From Branchiostoma floridae (Eukaryota > Chordata > Leptocardii > Amphioxiformes > Branchiostomatidae), in NCBI RefSeq assembly GCF_000003815.2, contig NC_049991.1, positions 9,804,506 through 9,868,505 of the forward strand: a DNA stretch of 64,000 nt, written 5' to 3'. The position numbers and the translations under genes are program-made. This document shows, piece after piece, positions 25,126 through 35,607 of this stretch. Position 1 is the first letter of the stretch; every line of letters begins with the position of its first letter. The notes under the pieces were generated by a model that ran no database searches, was not told where the DNA came from, and saw nothing but the letters and a program-made list of their open reading frames with translations.

Positions 25126-25984
25126 TTAAGGAGTCGACGTATCTGTGGATTTTGAGCATGTTCCCATTATTTCTACCAGGTCGACAAATCTAGTCTAGTT
25201 CAAATCTCTCAGATTCAGATTCAGCTTTATTTCTGATTAACTCGGCATGTGATATTCAATATGGGATACAAAATACACATGAAATGCGCCATCAGTCACA
25301 GAAAACGGTACACAAGACCTCGTAAATAGATGCTGGTTTGCCCAACTCTGTTTCTGCATCTTAACAAAAATGAATTCGGTACAATGTTCTATGTACACGC
25401 GCCTGTAGACCTAAGATTTTACCATTGGTCATACGCCGACCGAAGGAGGCCACATAAAGAGTCAGCATACCAACCGTTTTCCTGACCACAATTCAGAAAA
25501 AATTAATATTTAATAGATTGCGGTACGCGATACCTCAACCATGTTTACACCTGGAGGTACTTCTAAGCAAAACCAGATATCTGAGAACACAAGCAAACGT
25601 ACCTGTAATTGATAGAGGATCAATCCGGACAGGTAGGGTGTGAATGTGTAATGTTGTATGGTGCCTGGTGAGTGTGAGAGAGGACTATGATAACGGCCAT
25701 ATGTACAGGTGGCCTTTGCGCACTGATGAAACAAAACAAACTAAAGCCTGACCCACTTTTCAAATATGTAGATAATAAGTCACAAGTAGTTACTGTGTAT
25801 CGAGTCAGAGACACCCAGAGTGGTGCTTTAGTCGCATTCTCGCCCTTGTCTGAATGAATTTTAAAAAGACATGATTTCGAAATTCATGCCGAATTAATCA
25901 ACTACGTCATGCTGTTTCCCTAAAAAAAACCAGCAAAAGTTACCAGCATGATAGTTTGCTCTAGGGATACGTTGCTAACGTTTT
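25126..25984. other. Gap between P450 and the duplicated segment
   Basis: No recognisable exon or repeat. The open frames here on both strands are short and unlike any known protein. Confidence 0.55.
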
Positions 25985-26125
25985 TAGTTTTTTTTTCTGT
26001 ACTTTGTTATTTTGGTTCTGAATGCAAGCGAGACGCGTCGAATGCGTCTCCTTACGGCATGTACATGCATTGCAAACTAGTCACCATGTTGCAAAAGAGA
26101 GGGCTTGTCGCACTTAACTCAGGCA

Positions 26126-26135
26126 GGGACTTTCC
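26126..26135. promoter_or_regulatory. Kappa-B-type site, copy A
   Basis: GGGACTTTCC matches the classical NF-kappa-B decamer exactly and is conserved in the paired copy at 27835-27844 although the sequence around it has diverged. Function is inferred. Confidence 0.4.
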
Positions 26136-26815
26136 GTTATACTAGTAGCTCTTGTATGCAGGTTCTTCCGGGTCATTACGTGTTATACAGGAGCCGATGG
26201 GCGAGTCGAACGCTCACATGTGAAGGGGGCGTGCTGTGTATGCTAAATGTATAATAAATAACTTCTCGTGTTATATTTTTTTCCTCACCCGTTCACTGAG
26301 ACATCAAACACAATGTAAAAAGCAGTCCATTACAGGTCAAATGACAGAAGACCTAAGAGGCAACGCATAATAAAATTAGATTGTCCAATAGGACTTTAAG
26401 TGTCATTAAAATGTGTGTAACAAATTAACTTTTTAAATTGCAATGCAACTTGCCCCGTCTATATCGCAACCGATACGCGTAAACGGTTAACGGACGACTT
26501 CGTAAAGATGAATGATCATAGATGATATCATTCTGTAGTACATATAGAGTTATGAATATGAACTCCCTCTTTCCGTATGGTTTATGCCATAACTTATTAA
26601 CTACATGTTTCAAAGATGACGTGTATGTGTAAAAGGCCACACGGCCGGAAATACCCGCTTATGCAGACCAGTCAGAACCAGTATTTGGTGGTTATTTTCC
26701 AGACTCAAGGCTGCTTAACTTTCGGACCAGTTTAGTCTTGCTCAACACGAGTACAGATACTGTCTGTACAGACATCATAACCAGTATTTGGTGGGTATTT
26801 TCCTGAATCATTGCT

Positions 26816-26826
26816 GTTTCACTTTC
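26816..26826. promoter_or_regulatory. IRF/ISRE-type element, copy A
   Basis: GTTTCACTTTC is the complement of GAAAGTGAAAC, a fit to the GAAANNGAAAC interferon-regulatory-factor motif. Conserved at 28433-28443 in copy B. Function is inferred. Confidence 0.4.
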
Positions 26827-27423
26827 GGACCAGTTCTGTTAAGGTCCGTAGTAACGCGACACTTGTAATGTTACAGATCCTGTTTGGGGTTAAATACAAA
26901 AGTACACGTCTATCGTGTTCACGGACAGCTTCCCATGTAATCTGAGGTTGCAGCGTCAACTCGTTATCTACTCAACCTGTAGCGGACCAACGGCCTGGCA
27001 AGTAGACACGTATCTGTGGGTACAATTAGGAGAATGCAAGTGCCTACCGAGTAACTTGAGTAAGTCGATCAAACGGACGGAGAATGAACGTTTAACGGTA
27101 TAATAAGAATGAATCTGTATGTAATGGCACATTGTATATTGATTTTTATACAAAAAAAATGTGCACTAACTACCAAACGTTCCAACACTGTACGTGTGTT
27201 TTGAAGAGGGTTTCCCCACTAAATGGGGAAATAATTTAAGGTTTGCTGTGTTGCATTCATATTTATGATGTCAATGTACATGTTGAACAGGTATATGCAA
27301 TTGCTTTATAAAACACAATCATTATGGTGAGTATATATTTGCTATGAAGTAAAGATGACAAATCGTAACTTCATGCCATAGTCACAATTAACTAAATGCC
27401 CATGTTGATAATTTTCAAACCCT

Positions 27424-27472
27424 TATGATGAATAAATAAATAAATTTTCATTCATTCATTCATCCATCCATA
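27424..27472. repeat. AT-rich microsatellite between duplication copies
   Basis: Short runs of AAAT followed by CATT and CATC units. Confidence 0.8.
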
Positions 27473-27834
27473 TATCATACAAGGTATTTTGGCATGGAGG
27501 TCAATCTGTTTGGTTCCATGATTTGGTTCCGAATGCAATTGATGCGTGTCGAATGCGTTTCCTTGTGGCATAAACATGCCTTGTAAAACAAGTCACCAAG
27601 GAGAAATTGCAAAGGAGAAGGCTTGTTGCGTGTCTGAAAACGGTACGATTTTTCCGCCTTACAAGATCTGCTTGGATATCACTTGTAAACCGTCGCAGGG
27701 TACGTCGTTTTGACCAGTAGTGAAAACTGATTGGGACGGGTGGTTGGGTTTTGGCCAGGAAAACCGCTTTTGATGCGTACCCAACATACGTTTTCGGTGA
27801 ATTCCCTATTCAACTGATGAAGCAGGGACTTTCC

Positions 27835-27844
27835 GCTAGTAGTA
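27835..27844. promoter_or_regulatory. Kappa-B-type site, copy B
   Basis: GGGACTTTCC, identical to 26126-26135, about 0.8 kb upstream of the proposed noncoding first exon of the ROCO gene. Confidence 0.4.
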
Positions 27845-28432
27845 TACTTAGTCTAGCACCCTAGTCGCTTCTCGGGTCTGCAGGTCCTTCCGGGTCACGC
27901 GCTATACGGCAATTGGTGGACAAGTCAAAAGTTTACGTGGGAAGGGGGCGTGTTCTATATGCTAAATGTATAATGAATAACTTCTCGTGTTATATATTTC
28001 ATCACCCTGTTCACTGGGACATCAAATACAATGTGAAAGCAGCACATTACGGGTTAAATGCCAGAAGACCTAAGAGGAAAAAGCATGAATAAAATCTATT
28101 GTCCAATAGTCATTCGGGGCCTCTTTCGGAGTGTCATTAAAATGATCGCGTGGAACTAATTATGTGCAACAAATAAACATTTTAAATTGCAATTGGTCGC
28201 GTCCATATCGCAACTGATACACGTTAAGCTACGATTGCGTAAAAATTAAAAATCAGCGGATATGTTATATCATTCTGCAGTAGATAGAGTTATGATCATG
28301 AACTCCCTTTTTGTGTGTGGTTTATTCCTATATATGATCAAAGGTGACGTGTGTTTTGTTTTAAAGGCCACACGGAAATACCCGCTTGTACAGACGTCAT
28401 ATATTTGGTGGGTATTTTTCAGAACCATTGCT

Positions 28433-28443
28433 GTTTCACTTTC
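28433..28443. promoter_or_regulatory. IRF/ISRE-type element, copy B
   Basis: GTTTCACTTTC (complement GAAAGTGAAAC) less than 200 bp upstream of the putative splice donor at 28615. Confidence 0.45.
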
Positions 28444-28469
28444 GGACCAGTTCTGTTAAGGTCCGTAGT

Positions 28470-28614
28470 AACGCGACACTTGTAATGTTACAGATCCTGT
28501 TTGGGGTTAAATACAAAAGTACACGTCTATCGTGTTCACGGACAGCTTCCTATGTAATCTGGGACTGCAGCGTCAACTCGTTATCTACTCAACCTGTAGC
28601 GGACCAGCAGCCTG
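28470..28614 (+). other. Putative noncoding first exon of the ROCO-DD gene
   Basis: A block strongly conserved between the duplication copies ends in GCAGCCTG followed by a consensus GTAAGT donor at 28615. A good acceptor (TTTTTTTCAG) lies at 30362-30371, 120 bp before the start codon at 30492. The left end is a guess. In copy A the matching donor reads GCAAGT, so copy A may be silent or may use a GC donor. Proposed from sequence only. Confidence 0.4.
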
Positions 28615-28765
28615 GTAAGTATACGTAAGTACACGTATCTGTGGGTACAATTAGGAGAATGCAAGAGCCTACCGAGTAATTTGAACAAGTCGATCAAAAA
28701 ATAATAAGCGTGCACCTTTATGTAATGACACATTAATGTATATTTATAAAATAATGTGCGGTAAC

Positions 28766-29212
28766 TGTTGTGATATCAGTAATCATCAGACATCGGTCGA
28801 CGTGATCGCACATGTTCGCACATGTTTACACACGACGGGGTTATACTGCCCCTTACGGAGTGGTATACCCTTTCGAGGCTAATTACAAGACGGGGATGCG
28901 CCAGGTCTCCCGTCCGGGTGAATGACGTAAATCACCGTGTGGCTGATACGGTATATCAGTAATAATACTAGTTAGAAAACACCCCTCTACTCCAATGTGC
29001 ATAGCCCAGGCAACATCTAAATATTAAGTAGTCCCAGAAGTTCAAGTAAGAGAACCCCGGACTCTGACTTCCTCTTTGCACCACCACCCGAGCACTGAGC
29101 ATGTGCCACCACCGACTCCTCTGTACTTTACTAACCCTACCTCAGATTAAAAGTTATAGCAACAACTGAGTGTCTACGACTGAGTCCATTTGAAAAGCTA
29201 AGAAGCACAACA
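28766..29212. mobile_element. Solo LTR of a retrotransposon
   Basis: A 447-bp insertion begins TGTTGTG and ends CACAACA (TG...CA termini) and is flanked by identical GTAAC at 28761-28765 and 29213-29217, a 5-bp target duplication. Copy A of the segmental duplication has the corresponding empty site (GTGCACTAACTACC at about 27160). No internal coding region or second LTR is present, so it is a recombined solo LTR. The family is not identified. Confidence 0.75.
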
Positions 29213-29273
29213 GTAACTACCAAATGTTCCTACACTGTATGTGTTTTTGGAGGGTTTTAGTACATGAGCCATA

Positions 29274-29410
29274 CTCTCCAATCAGAGGTTGGTGGGGAAA
29301 ATCGTGACCTTTTCCTTTCATAATTTTTTGGAAATTTCTGGGAAGGCCGGTCGACAAAAAAATTATGAAAGGAAAAGGTCACGATTTCCCACCAACTTCT
29401 GCTTGGAGAG
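29274..29410. mobile_element. Near-perfect hairpin MITE, CTCTCCAAGCAGAGG family, copy 3
   Basis: Ends CTCTCCAATCAGAGGTTGG and its partner ending TTCTGCTTGGAGAG, with inner arms (ATCGTGACCTTTTCCTTTCA and onward) that are almost fully complementary over about 55 bp. TA borders both ends; the flanks TACATGAGCCATA and TACGTGAGTCATA are also near-identical. Inserted in copy B only, so it postdates the segmental duplication. Confidence 0.85.
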
Positions 29411-29610
29411 TACGTGAGTCATACAGAACTGAATGGGGATATCATTTAAGGTTTTCTGTGTTGCATTCATAATATGATGTCAATGTATATGTTGAACATG
29501 TATTTGCAATTGCTTTCTAAAACACAATGGTAAGTGTGGGAAATGTAAATATGGACATTGGTTGCAACTCAGAGTATATATTTGCTATGAAGCAAAGATG
29601 AAAGCAAATC

Positions 29611-29695
29611 CAGTCAAACCTGTCCTGAGCAACCACTCAAGGGACCGAGGAAAATGCTTGCTGATGACAGGTCGTTGCTCCCAACAAGTTGGTTG
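29611..29695. mobile_element. Fragment of a CAGTCAAACCTGT-type MITE
   Basis: Begins CAGTCAAACCTGTCCTGAGC and includes ACTCAAGGGACCG, matching the left end of the complete element at 57598-57775. Related GTTGCTGGTTGG sequence continues to about 30190, but no clean right end is visible. It lies upstream of the ROCO-DD coding exon. Confidence 0.6.
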
Positions 29696-30491
29696 GTTGG
29701 TAAAACAAATGATACGGTTTGCATGATGTACACCTTTTAGTTAATTCCCAGGAAACATATCTATAAGAGATGCACACAGTTTTTAATCTCCATGCTGTTA
29801 TGTAAACAAACTTCAAGAAACCATTAACTATCAGAGCTGAGTTTGTCTAACAGTCAAACATGGTTTGTTTTGTAGTTGTCTGTTTTCTTGAACAGCCCAA
29901 ACAAGTGCTTTCAATTTCTGTGCCCAAACAAGTGCTGTCAAAATTCTCACTGATAATCATTTTGCACGGTGCACATTGTTGATATGCTTGACTGATATTC
30001 ACTTACATATTAAGGTATCTAGGTTGGCTAAATTGGCATTTTGACCTTCCCATGTAAAAGAAGACTCAAAGTCCAGGGTAACTGTGCCCACATAATTCTG
30101 CATATAAAATGGCTGCTAGCTGCTGCCAATCAATTTTGGTTGGGAGGGGCAGGTTGAATGCCCCTTAGGGACTGTAAAAAGTGGTTGCTGGTTGGGAAAG
30201 ACAGTTGGTTGCTTGGGTTTATCTTTGGTTAATCTCACTATATTAGTCACAGTTCACTTGCCATGTACTTGTACATGTGCTTGTATTTCCCCTACCAATT
30301 TTCCTACATGAAATTATATTTAGTCAATCTGAACCATTTCCTGATACACTTGTTGTCCATGTTTTTTTCAGTGATTCATAATTCAGCTGTGATGTCAAAA
30401 GAGGAACTACAACACTAACTAAATCAGTAACTTGACTAGCAACATATAACGTCAACGCTACAGACTCCAGGGTTGAGAAAAAAACAACAAC

Positions 30492-33400
30492 ATGGATTCG
30501 CCTCAGCCTCTGGAAGAATTCCTCCCAGTTCAAAACCAGGAAACAAATCTCCTGGAACTAAACCTGACCGGGAAAGACTTAAACCAAATCCCACAAACAG
30601 TTCTGCAGTACACAGATTTGGAGGTTCTAAAGCTTTCCTTTAACAAGCTGAAGACTTTGCCAAAAGGCATTGCCAGACTGACCAAGTTGAAATACCTATG
30701 GCTGGACTTCAATCTGTTTGAAGAATTTCCTGAAGTTGTGTGTGAGCTGACTTCACTAGAACATTTGTACCTCTCACAGAACAAACTGAGAAATGTATCA
30801 CCAAGAATCACACAGCTTAAGAACTTAAAGAAGCTTTTACTCCATAAAAATGAACTGACTACACTGCCAACTGAAATATTCCATATCCTAAGTCTTATTG
30901 ACTTGCATTTCTCAGAAAACCAAATAGTTGAGCTACCAGAAGATATTGGACTCCTCGAGAACCTCACAGTCCTTCGTGGCTGGGACAACCTGATAAGGTG
31001 TCTGCCAGATTCAGTTTGTAAACTAAAGAAGCTCAGACTTATTGACTTTGCCATGAATCAGCTGCAAGCACTACCTGGTGGCTTTGGTGCAGCACTGAGT
31101 GGAGCAGAGGTGAGCCTATACGGTAACCCTTTAGTGCAGCCTCCATTCGAGGTGTGTAGTCAGGGCATTCAGGCCATTGCAGATTACCAAGACCAGCTCA
31201 GCAAAGACTCAGCAGCTGTGGAAGACACGGTCGACCCCTGCCTTAAGATGTTGATCATTGGCGAGACCTGTGCTGGTAAGACAAGTCTGAAGAAAGCTTT
31301 GGTTCTGAACAAGTTTCAACTTGTAGATGTGCTGAGCAGGACACATGGCATCGAAATCACACCCTGGGACACGGGTAGTGAGATCAAAATCAACATTTAT
31401 GACTTTGGCGGTCATGAGGCATATTTCCTGACCCATCAGTTGTTCCTGACACACAGTGCACTCCACCTTTTGGTGGTTAATCTCAGTGGCTATCATGAAA
31501 GCAGGTTTTACACAGAGATTGGGAGGTGGCTGGATATGCTTGCAGTACGTGTGCCTGGGGCCATTGTGAGAATCGTCGGAACTCACATTGACAAGATGTC
31601 ATTAGAGGAAGTGGATACAAAGTCTTCTCTGATCAGTGATCAGATAGCAGCTTACCAAGATAACAGAGATGCCACTGTACAGGAAAAAATAGACAAACTT
31701 GAGCACAGTATGGCCTCCCCAGATGTGATGAGCTCCTACAGTATGAAAACAATGTTTCAGGAACTGAATGAAAGGCTGGACAAGGCAAAGAAAGCAGCCC
31801 ATCAGAAGCTCTGTATTGGACAAACCGTGATTCCTGTGAGTTCTGCCTCAGGACTAGACGGCATTCAAGCCTTGAGAGAAGAGATTGTTAGCATGGCATG
31901 TACTGGCCAGTACTTCCCAGACCTGAGAAGGAAGCTACCCCGCAGCTGGATTATTCTGGAGAGGTTACTCAGTGCAAAGCGTGATGAGGCAAACTGTCCG
32001 CTGTACATAACACTAGAGAACTGCATGCAGATGGGAAACAGTGAAGGTCTATCAATCGAGTCCTCCCTAATCAATTCTTTGCACTACCTTCACAGAACTG
32101 GAGCTGTCCTTTACTACGAAGCCTTGCCTAAGTTTGTCTTCCCTAACCCAACCCAACTCATTGACATCTTCAAAGTCCTCCTCAAAGACCATGCTGAGAT
32201 GGAGGCAGAATTCTTAAAGGTACCGAGGGTAACTGCAGGAGAACTGCAACGGATTAACGATGGCTTCACTCACCAGGCAAACCTTCCGCACAAAGTTGTG
32301 TCAATGTTATTGAAGCAACACACAGAGCAGAGTGAGGAAGGGCTGGATCTCTTACTGAGATTGATGCTGAACTTTGGTATCTGCCATATGCTTCCTGAGG
32401 CTGACAAAAACTCTCTTGCCAGGGCATACAGTATGCCATACAGGACGTACCATTTTCCTTGGTACCTCAGAAGGTTGAAACCCGCCAATCTACAATGGCC
32501 AAGGTGTCCACAGGAAGATGAAGAACACATTGAAATTGTGTGTGAAATGGCAACACCCAGCCCCTGGGGTTTATTTGAGAGATGGTGTGTGCTCTCAACA
32601 AGGCACCTGAGTTACAGACAAGCTTGGGAAAATGGCATGTATGCCTTCAGCGAAACTGACATGAGCGTTGCCGTCATGATGCAACATGTACAGGAAGGTG
32701 GAGCTTCTTCTCTGCATGTCGCTGGAAGAGGGACAAGAGAGAGACTGACAACAGTGTGGACTACAGTTAAGAGCATTGTCAGTGAGCTGAACACTCTGCT
32801 GAAAGAATGGCCAGGTATTCTTGTTTATTGCTACTGTATGAATTATCTTTCCCCTGGATTTGTCATCCAAGTATATATAGATGTGCTAGCAGAGGATTTT
32901 GTCACTTTGATCATTCAAGCTTTTTTTTAATACATGTATGTGGAAGGATTTTGTTTTCCTCATTCTGATACATTACTCATAAAAATTGTTAACATATCTG
33001 TAATCTTGCTTTGCATGATTTCATGTACAGGACTGTACACAGACTCGATCATCCGCTGTGCCCACTGTATGAAGACCTGCACAGACAACCCAGGATACTT
33101 CAATGGTAAGGCAGTACATGTATTTAAATTTTCCCTTTTAGACTAATCTGTATTCTCATGTGTTTCGAATAACGTGACACATAGCATTGATAAATGTGCT
33201 TGTGTATAGAATCTATGAAAGCATGCAGTTCTAAGATAAAATTTGTTAATCTCAGTACTCGTATTTTCCAGCAGCCTTTGGAATTATCGTAGCAGATCTA
33301 CACATAGCAAGGAAAATTTTTAATGTTTTTAAAGCTGGTATTTTGACTATTACATGTATGTTGAGATGACAATAATGAAGTTGAAGATGAAATAATAAAG

Positions 33401-34049
33401 GCCAAACTTTCTATTTCCTTGTGCCAGGAGAGCTCCTGTACTGTACAGCACCTGGAGGTATCCAGTCTTTGCGTTGCCGTAGAACCAGTGCATTGGTGGA
33501 TGTCAACCTTGTATACCCTCCCTCAAATCCTACAGGTGGGATAGGGAAGAATAGCTCCAGAGCATTTTTACCGCAATGCCATGTTTCTTGCATGATTTAC
33601 CATTTTTGTGTTGAAAATGAAAGGAAGCCTCTAGTTTTGTATCTTATTTTTTACAAAAGGTCAGGTATTCTTTCAAAATATTCCTTAATCCAAATCTTGG
33701 TATTTCCCAACAAGAAATGGCTTCACCCATTCATCTCATTTCAGATCAACACATCAGCAATGAGTGCGTACAGCTTGTGTCCAAAAAGTTGTCCAGAACA
33801 AATTGGAGGCCCCTTGGACATGTCCTTGGTTTGGAGGAAGGAGACATTGAAGCAATAGAGGTGCGACATAGCGGGGACCTGAATGAGATGAAATACCAGA
33901 TGTTGCAATGTTGGCAAAGGAAGGCGGGACAGTCTGCAACAATGGCAGCCCTAATATCAGCTCTCAGAAACACCACCGTGCAAGAAAATGGAATTGCAGA
34001 TGAACTGGACAAAAATGTCTGCCCAGTGAAGAAACCAGTTGTGCCCTGA
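30492..34049 (+). CDS. LRR-ROC-COR (ROCO) protein with C-terminal death domain
   Basis: Predicted cytoplasmic signalling GTPase of 936 aa in four coding exons: 30492-32814, 33031-33105, 33428-33535 and 33745-34049. Leucine-rich repeats fill residues about 20-235. The Ras-like ROC domain follows, with P-loop GETCAGKTS (257-265), the G3 motif DFGG at 304 and a GTHIDK (G4-like) at 363. Then comes a COR region (about 480-780), a conserved LYTDSIIRCAHC block at the exon 1/2 junction, and a death domain of about 840-915 (LSRTNWRPLGHVLGLEEGDI, then a Q-W helix and ALISALRN). All splice sites are GT-AG with consistent phase. The first exon reads on past its donor to a stop at 32930, which would give a form without the death domain. 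Closest known architecture is the MFHAS1/DAPK1-like ROCO group; I do not assign an orthologue. Confidence 0.9.
33745..34049 (+). CDS. Death-domain exon of the ROCO gene
   Basis: Terminal coding exon after a TCATTTCAG acceptor, joining in phase 1. It encodes six predicted helices of a death fold, including ECVQLVSKKL, W-PLGHVLGLEEGDIEAI and MLQCWQRKAGQSAT, then about 30 polar residues before the stop. Confidence 0.88.
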
Positions 34050-35607
34050 AAGGAAATCATAGGCAACAAGGGCTGTCTGGCATTTAGTCATGTCATGTAT
34101 CAAACCCATATGTAAAGCATATACTATATACAATGTATAGACATATTCAGCATTGTGCAATAAGTAAGGTAACTGTTAAGAGTTGTGTATGTATTGCACA
34201 CCACATTGTTGCAATTACAGGAATTAATGCAAATTTATGTAAATGTCAGAGAACATACACAGCATCCTGATTGGACCAGTTTAACTTGGTATGTTCCAAC
34301 CCAGCTTGTCTAATTAGTCATTGCTTATGTTCCAATTCCACTGTGAACACTGCATGTAAAACATTTGCCTCAACTTGCCAATATTTTACACTATGGGATA
34401 GCTTTAAATTAGTAGTCCGCAGTTATCACTCATGGTAAAATTAAGGAGGTATGTTTTGGAATATGGAAATTAGTCAGTATTTGCACTATAATAGGACTTG
34501 CATTAGCCCAATGTATTACTTCACAGTAAGCAATGTGACAGAATACTGCCATATAGAGGTCACATTTAAGTATTCCTACGCTCCCATTGCACAACTATTC
34601 TCCAAGCAAAGGCAAGGATCCGGCTGGTGTTGGACATTTATTCAGGCATTTTTATCAGGCTTCTTACCTTTCAGGTTTTCTTTTTGTGTCTGCCAGTTTG
34701 GAGAATATTGCACAACAGCATGTATCATATTGGGCCTTTATGTTGAGAGGAACAATTCTAAATGCACAACAGCTGCTGCAAGAACAACATGTCATTGAGT
34801 AATATAGAAGCTCTGGGAGTAACTTTATTTATTTCTTATATGCCTTGGAAACAAACCACTCACCAGTACTCATAGCTCTCAATATGGTATTATTCTGGAA
34901 GTGCAAGATAACCTGTCTGATCTTTTTATCTAATAAATATTTCAAAACACCTCTAATATTTTGGTACTTTGTTTAAAGATAAGAGAATTTACAATACAAA
35001 ATTACTTACTCTGAATCACAAGCATACGATAGCGATATTATACCTTGATGAAGAAAACCTAGCATCCTACAAAATGATGATCATCATCATCATCCTCTAG
35101 TTGTGCCATAATATCACTATCTTTGCTTACTGACACAATGGGCCACTGGTACAGGTAGCTCAAATTTCAGGACAACTTCAGTAACACAACTTCTGCAGAA
35201 GCTTATTGCTCCACACATGACAAGACTATCAAGTGGTCAAAGCCCAAATTTCAAACTCTATCTACTTTTCTTTTGGAGACTTTTCACCTTGTGACTCTAA
35301 AGAAATTCAGCAACCATTGGCACAGTCTGTGTATTGTTACATCAATTGGCTGTAGATTTACCTACATGTTGCAGAAAAGTGTCTTGGAAGCTTTATAACA
35401 CTACTATTATGTCTCCTTTCATGATGAACTTCACGTAAATGCACAATTGTAAAAGGCCTCTTTTTTTCAATGATTTGTAATTTTTTACATTTTATCATCC
35501 ATTGTTGTCTTGTAATTCTTTCTAAGGAGACATGCAATAATTGTCACTAGGGAAACCTTTGGAGACAGATACATGGCAGGGTCCAATTTTCAACCTTGCA
35601 GAGTCTG
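34050..35607. other. Convergent 3' region between ROCO-DD and AIMP2
   Basis: Holds the 3' untranslated regions of two genes that point at each other. Candidate poly(A) signals are AATAAA at 34932-34937 (plus) and AATAAA on the minus strand (TTTATT at 34824-34829); if both are used the transcripts would overlap. A degenerate hairpin element lies at 34596-34707. No other gene is visible. Confidence 0.5.
34596..34707. mobile_element. Fold-back MITE, CTCTCCAAGCAGAGG family, copy 4 (degenerate)
   Basis: Left end TATTCTCCAAGCAAAGGCAA with ATCCGGCTGG, shared TTTTTATCAGGCTTC middle block, right end TTTGGAGAATA. Arms are diverged and part of the right arm is lost; the oldest-looking copy of the family here. 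Confidence 0.65.

Larger units (their letters stand above)
25985..27365. repeat. Tandem segmental duplication, copy A
   Basis: This segment is matched in order by 27515-29605. Shared blocks include GAATGCAAGC/GTCGAATGCGT near 26015-26050, the GGGACTTTCC decamer, an AAGGGGGCGTG block, the run ending TTCGGACCAGTTCTGTTAAGG, the block around GGATACAAAAGTACACGTC-type sequence at 26885-26910, and the TTGCATTCATA block near 27255. Within copy A a sub-block around 26665-26735 (CCAGTATTTGGTGG to TTTCGGACCAG) is repeated again at 26777-26833. Identity by eye is roughly 80-90 percent in the best blocks. Confidence 0.85.
27515..29605. repeat. Tandem segmental duplication, copy B
   Basis: Second copy of 25985-27365, adjacent to the ROCO-death-domain gene. 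It is longer because of about 190 bp at 27635-27825 absent from copy A, a solo LTR at 28766-29212 and a hairpin MITE at 29274-29410. The block 28430-28690 is the best conserved part. Confidence 0.85.
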
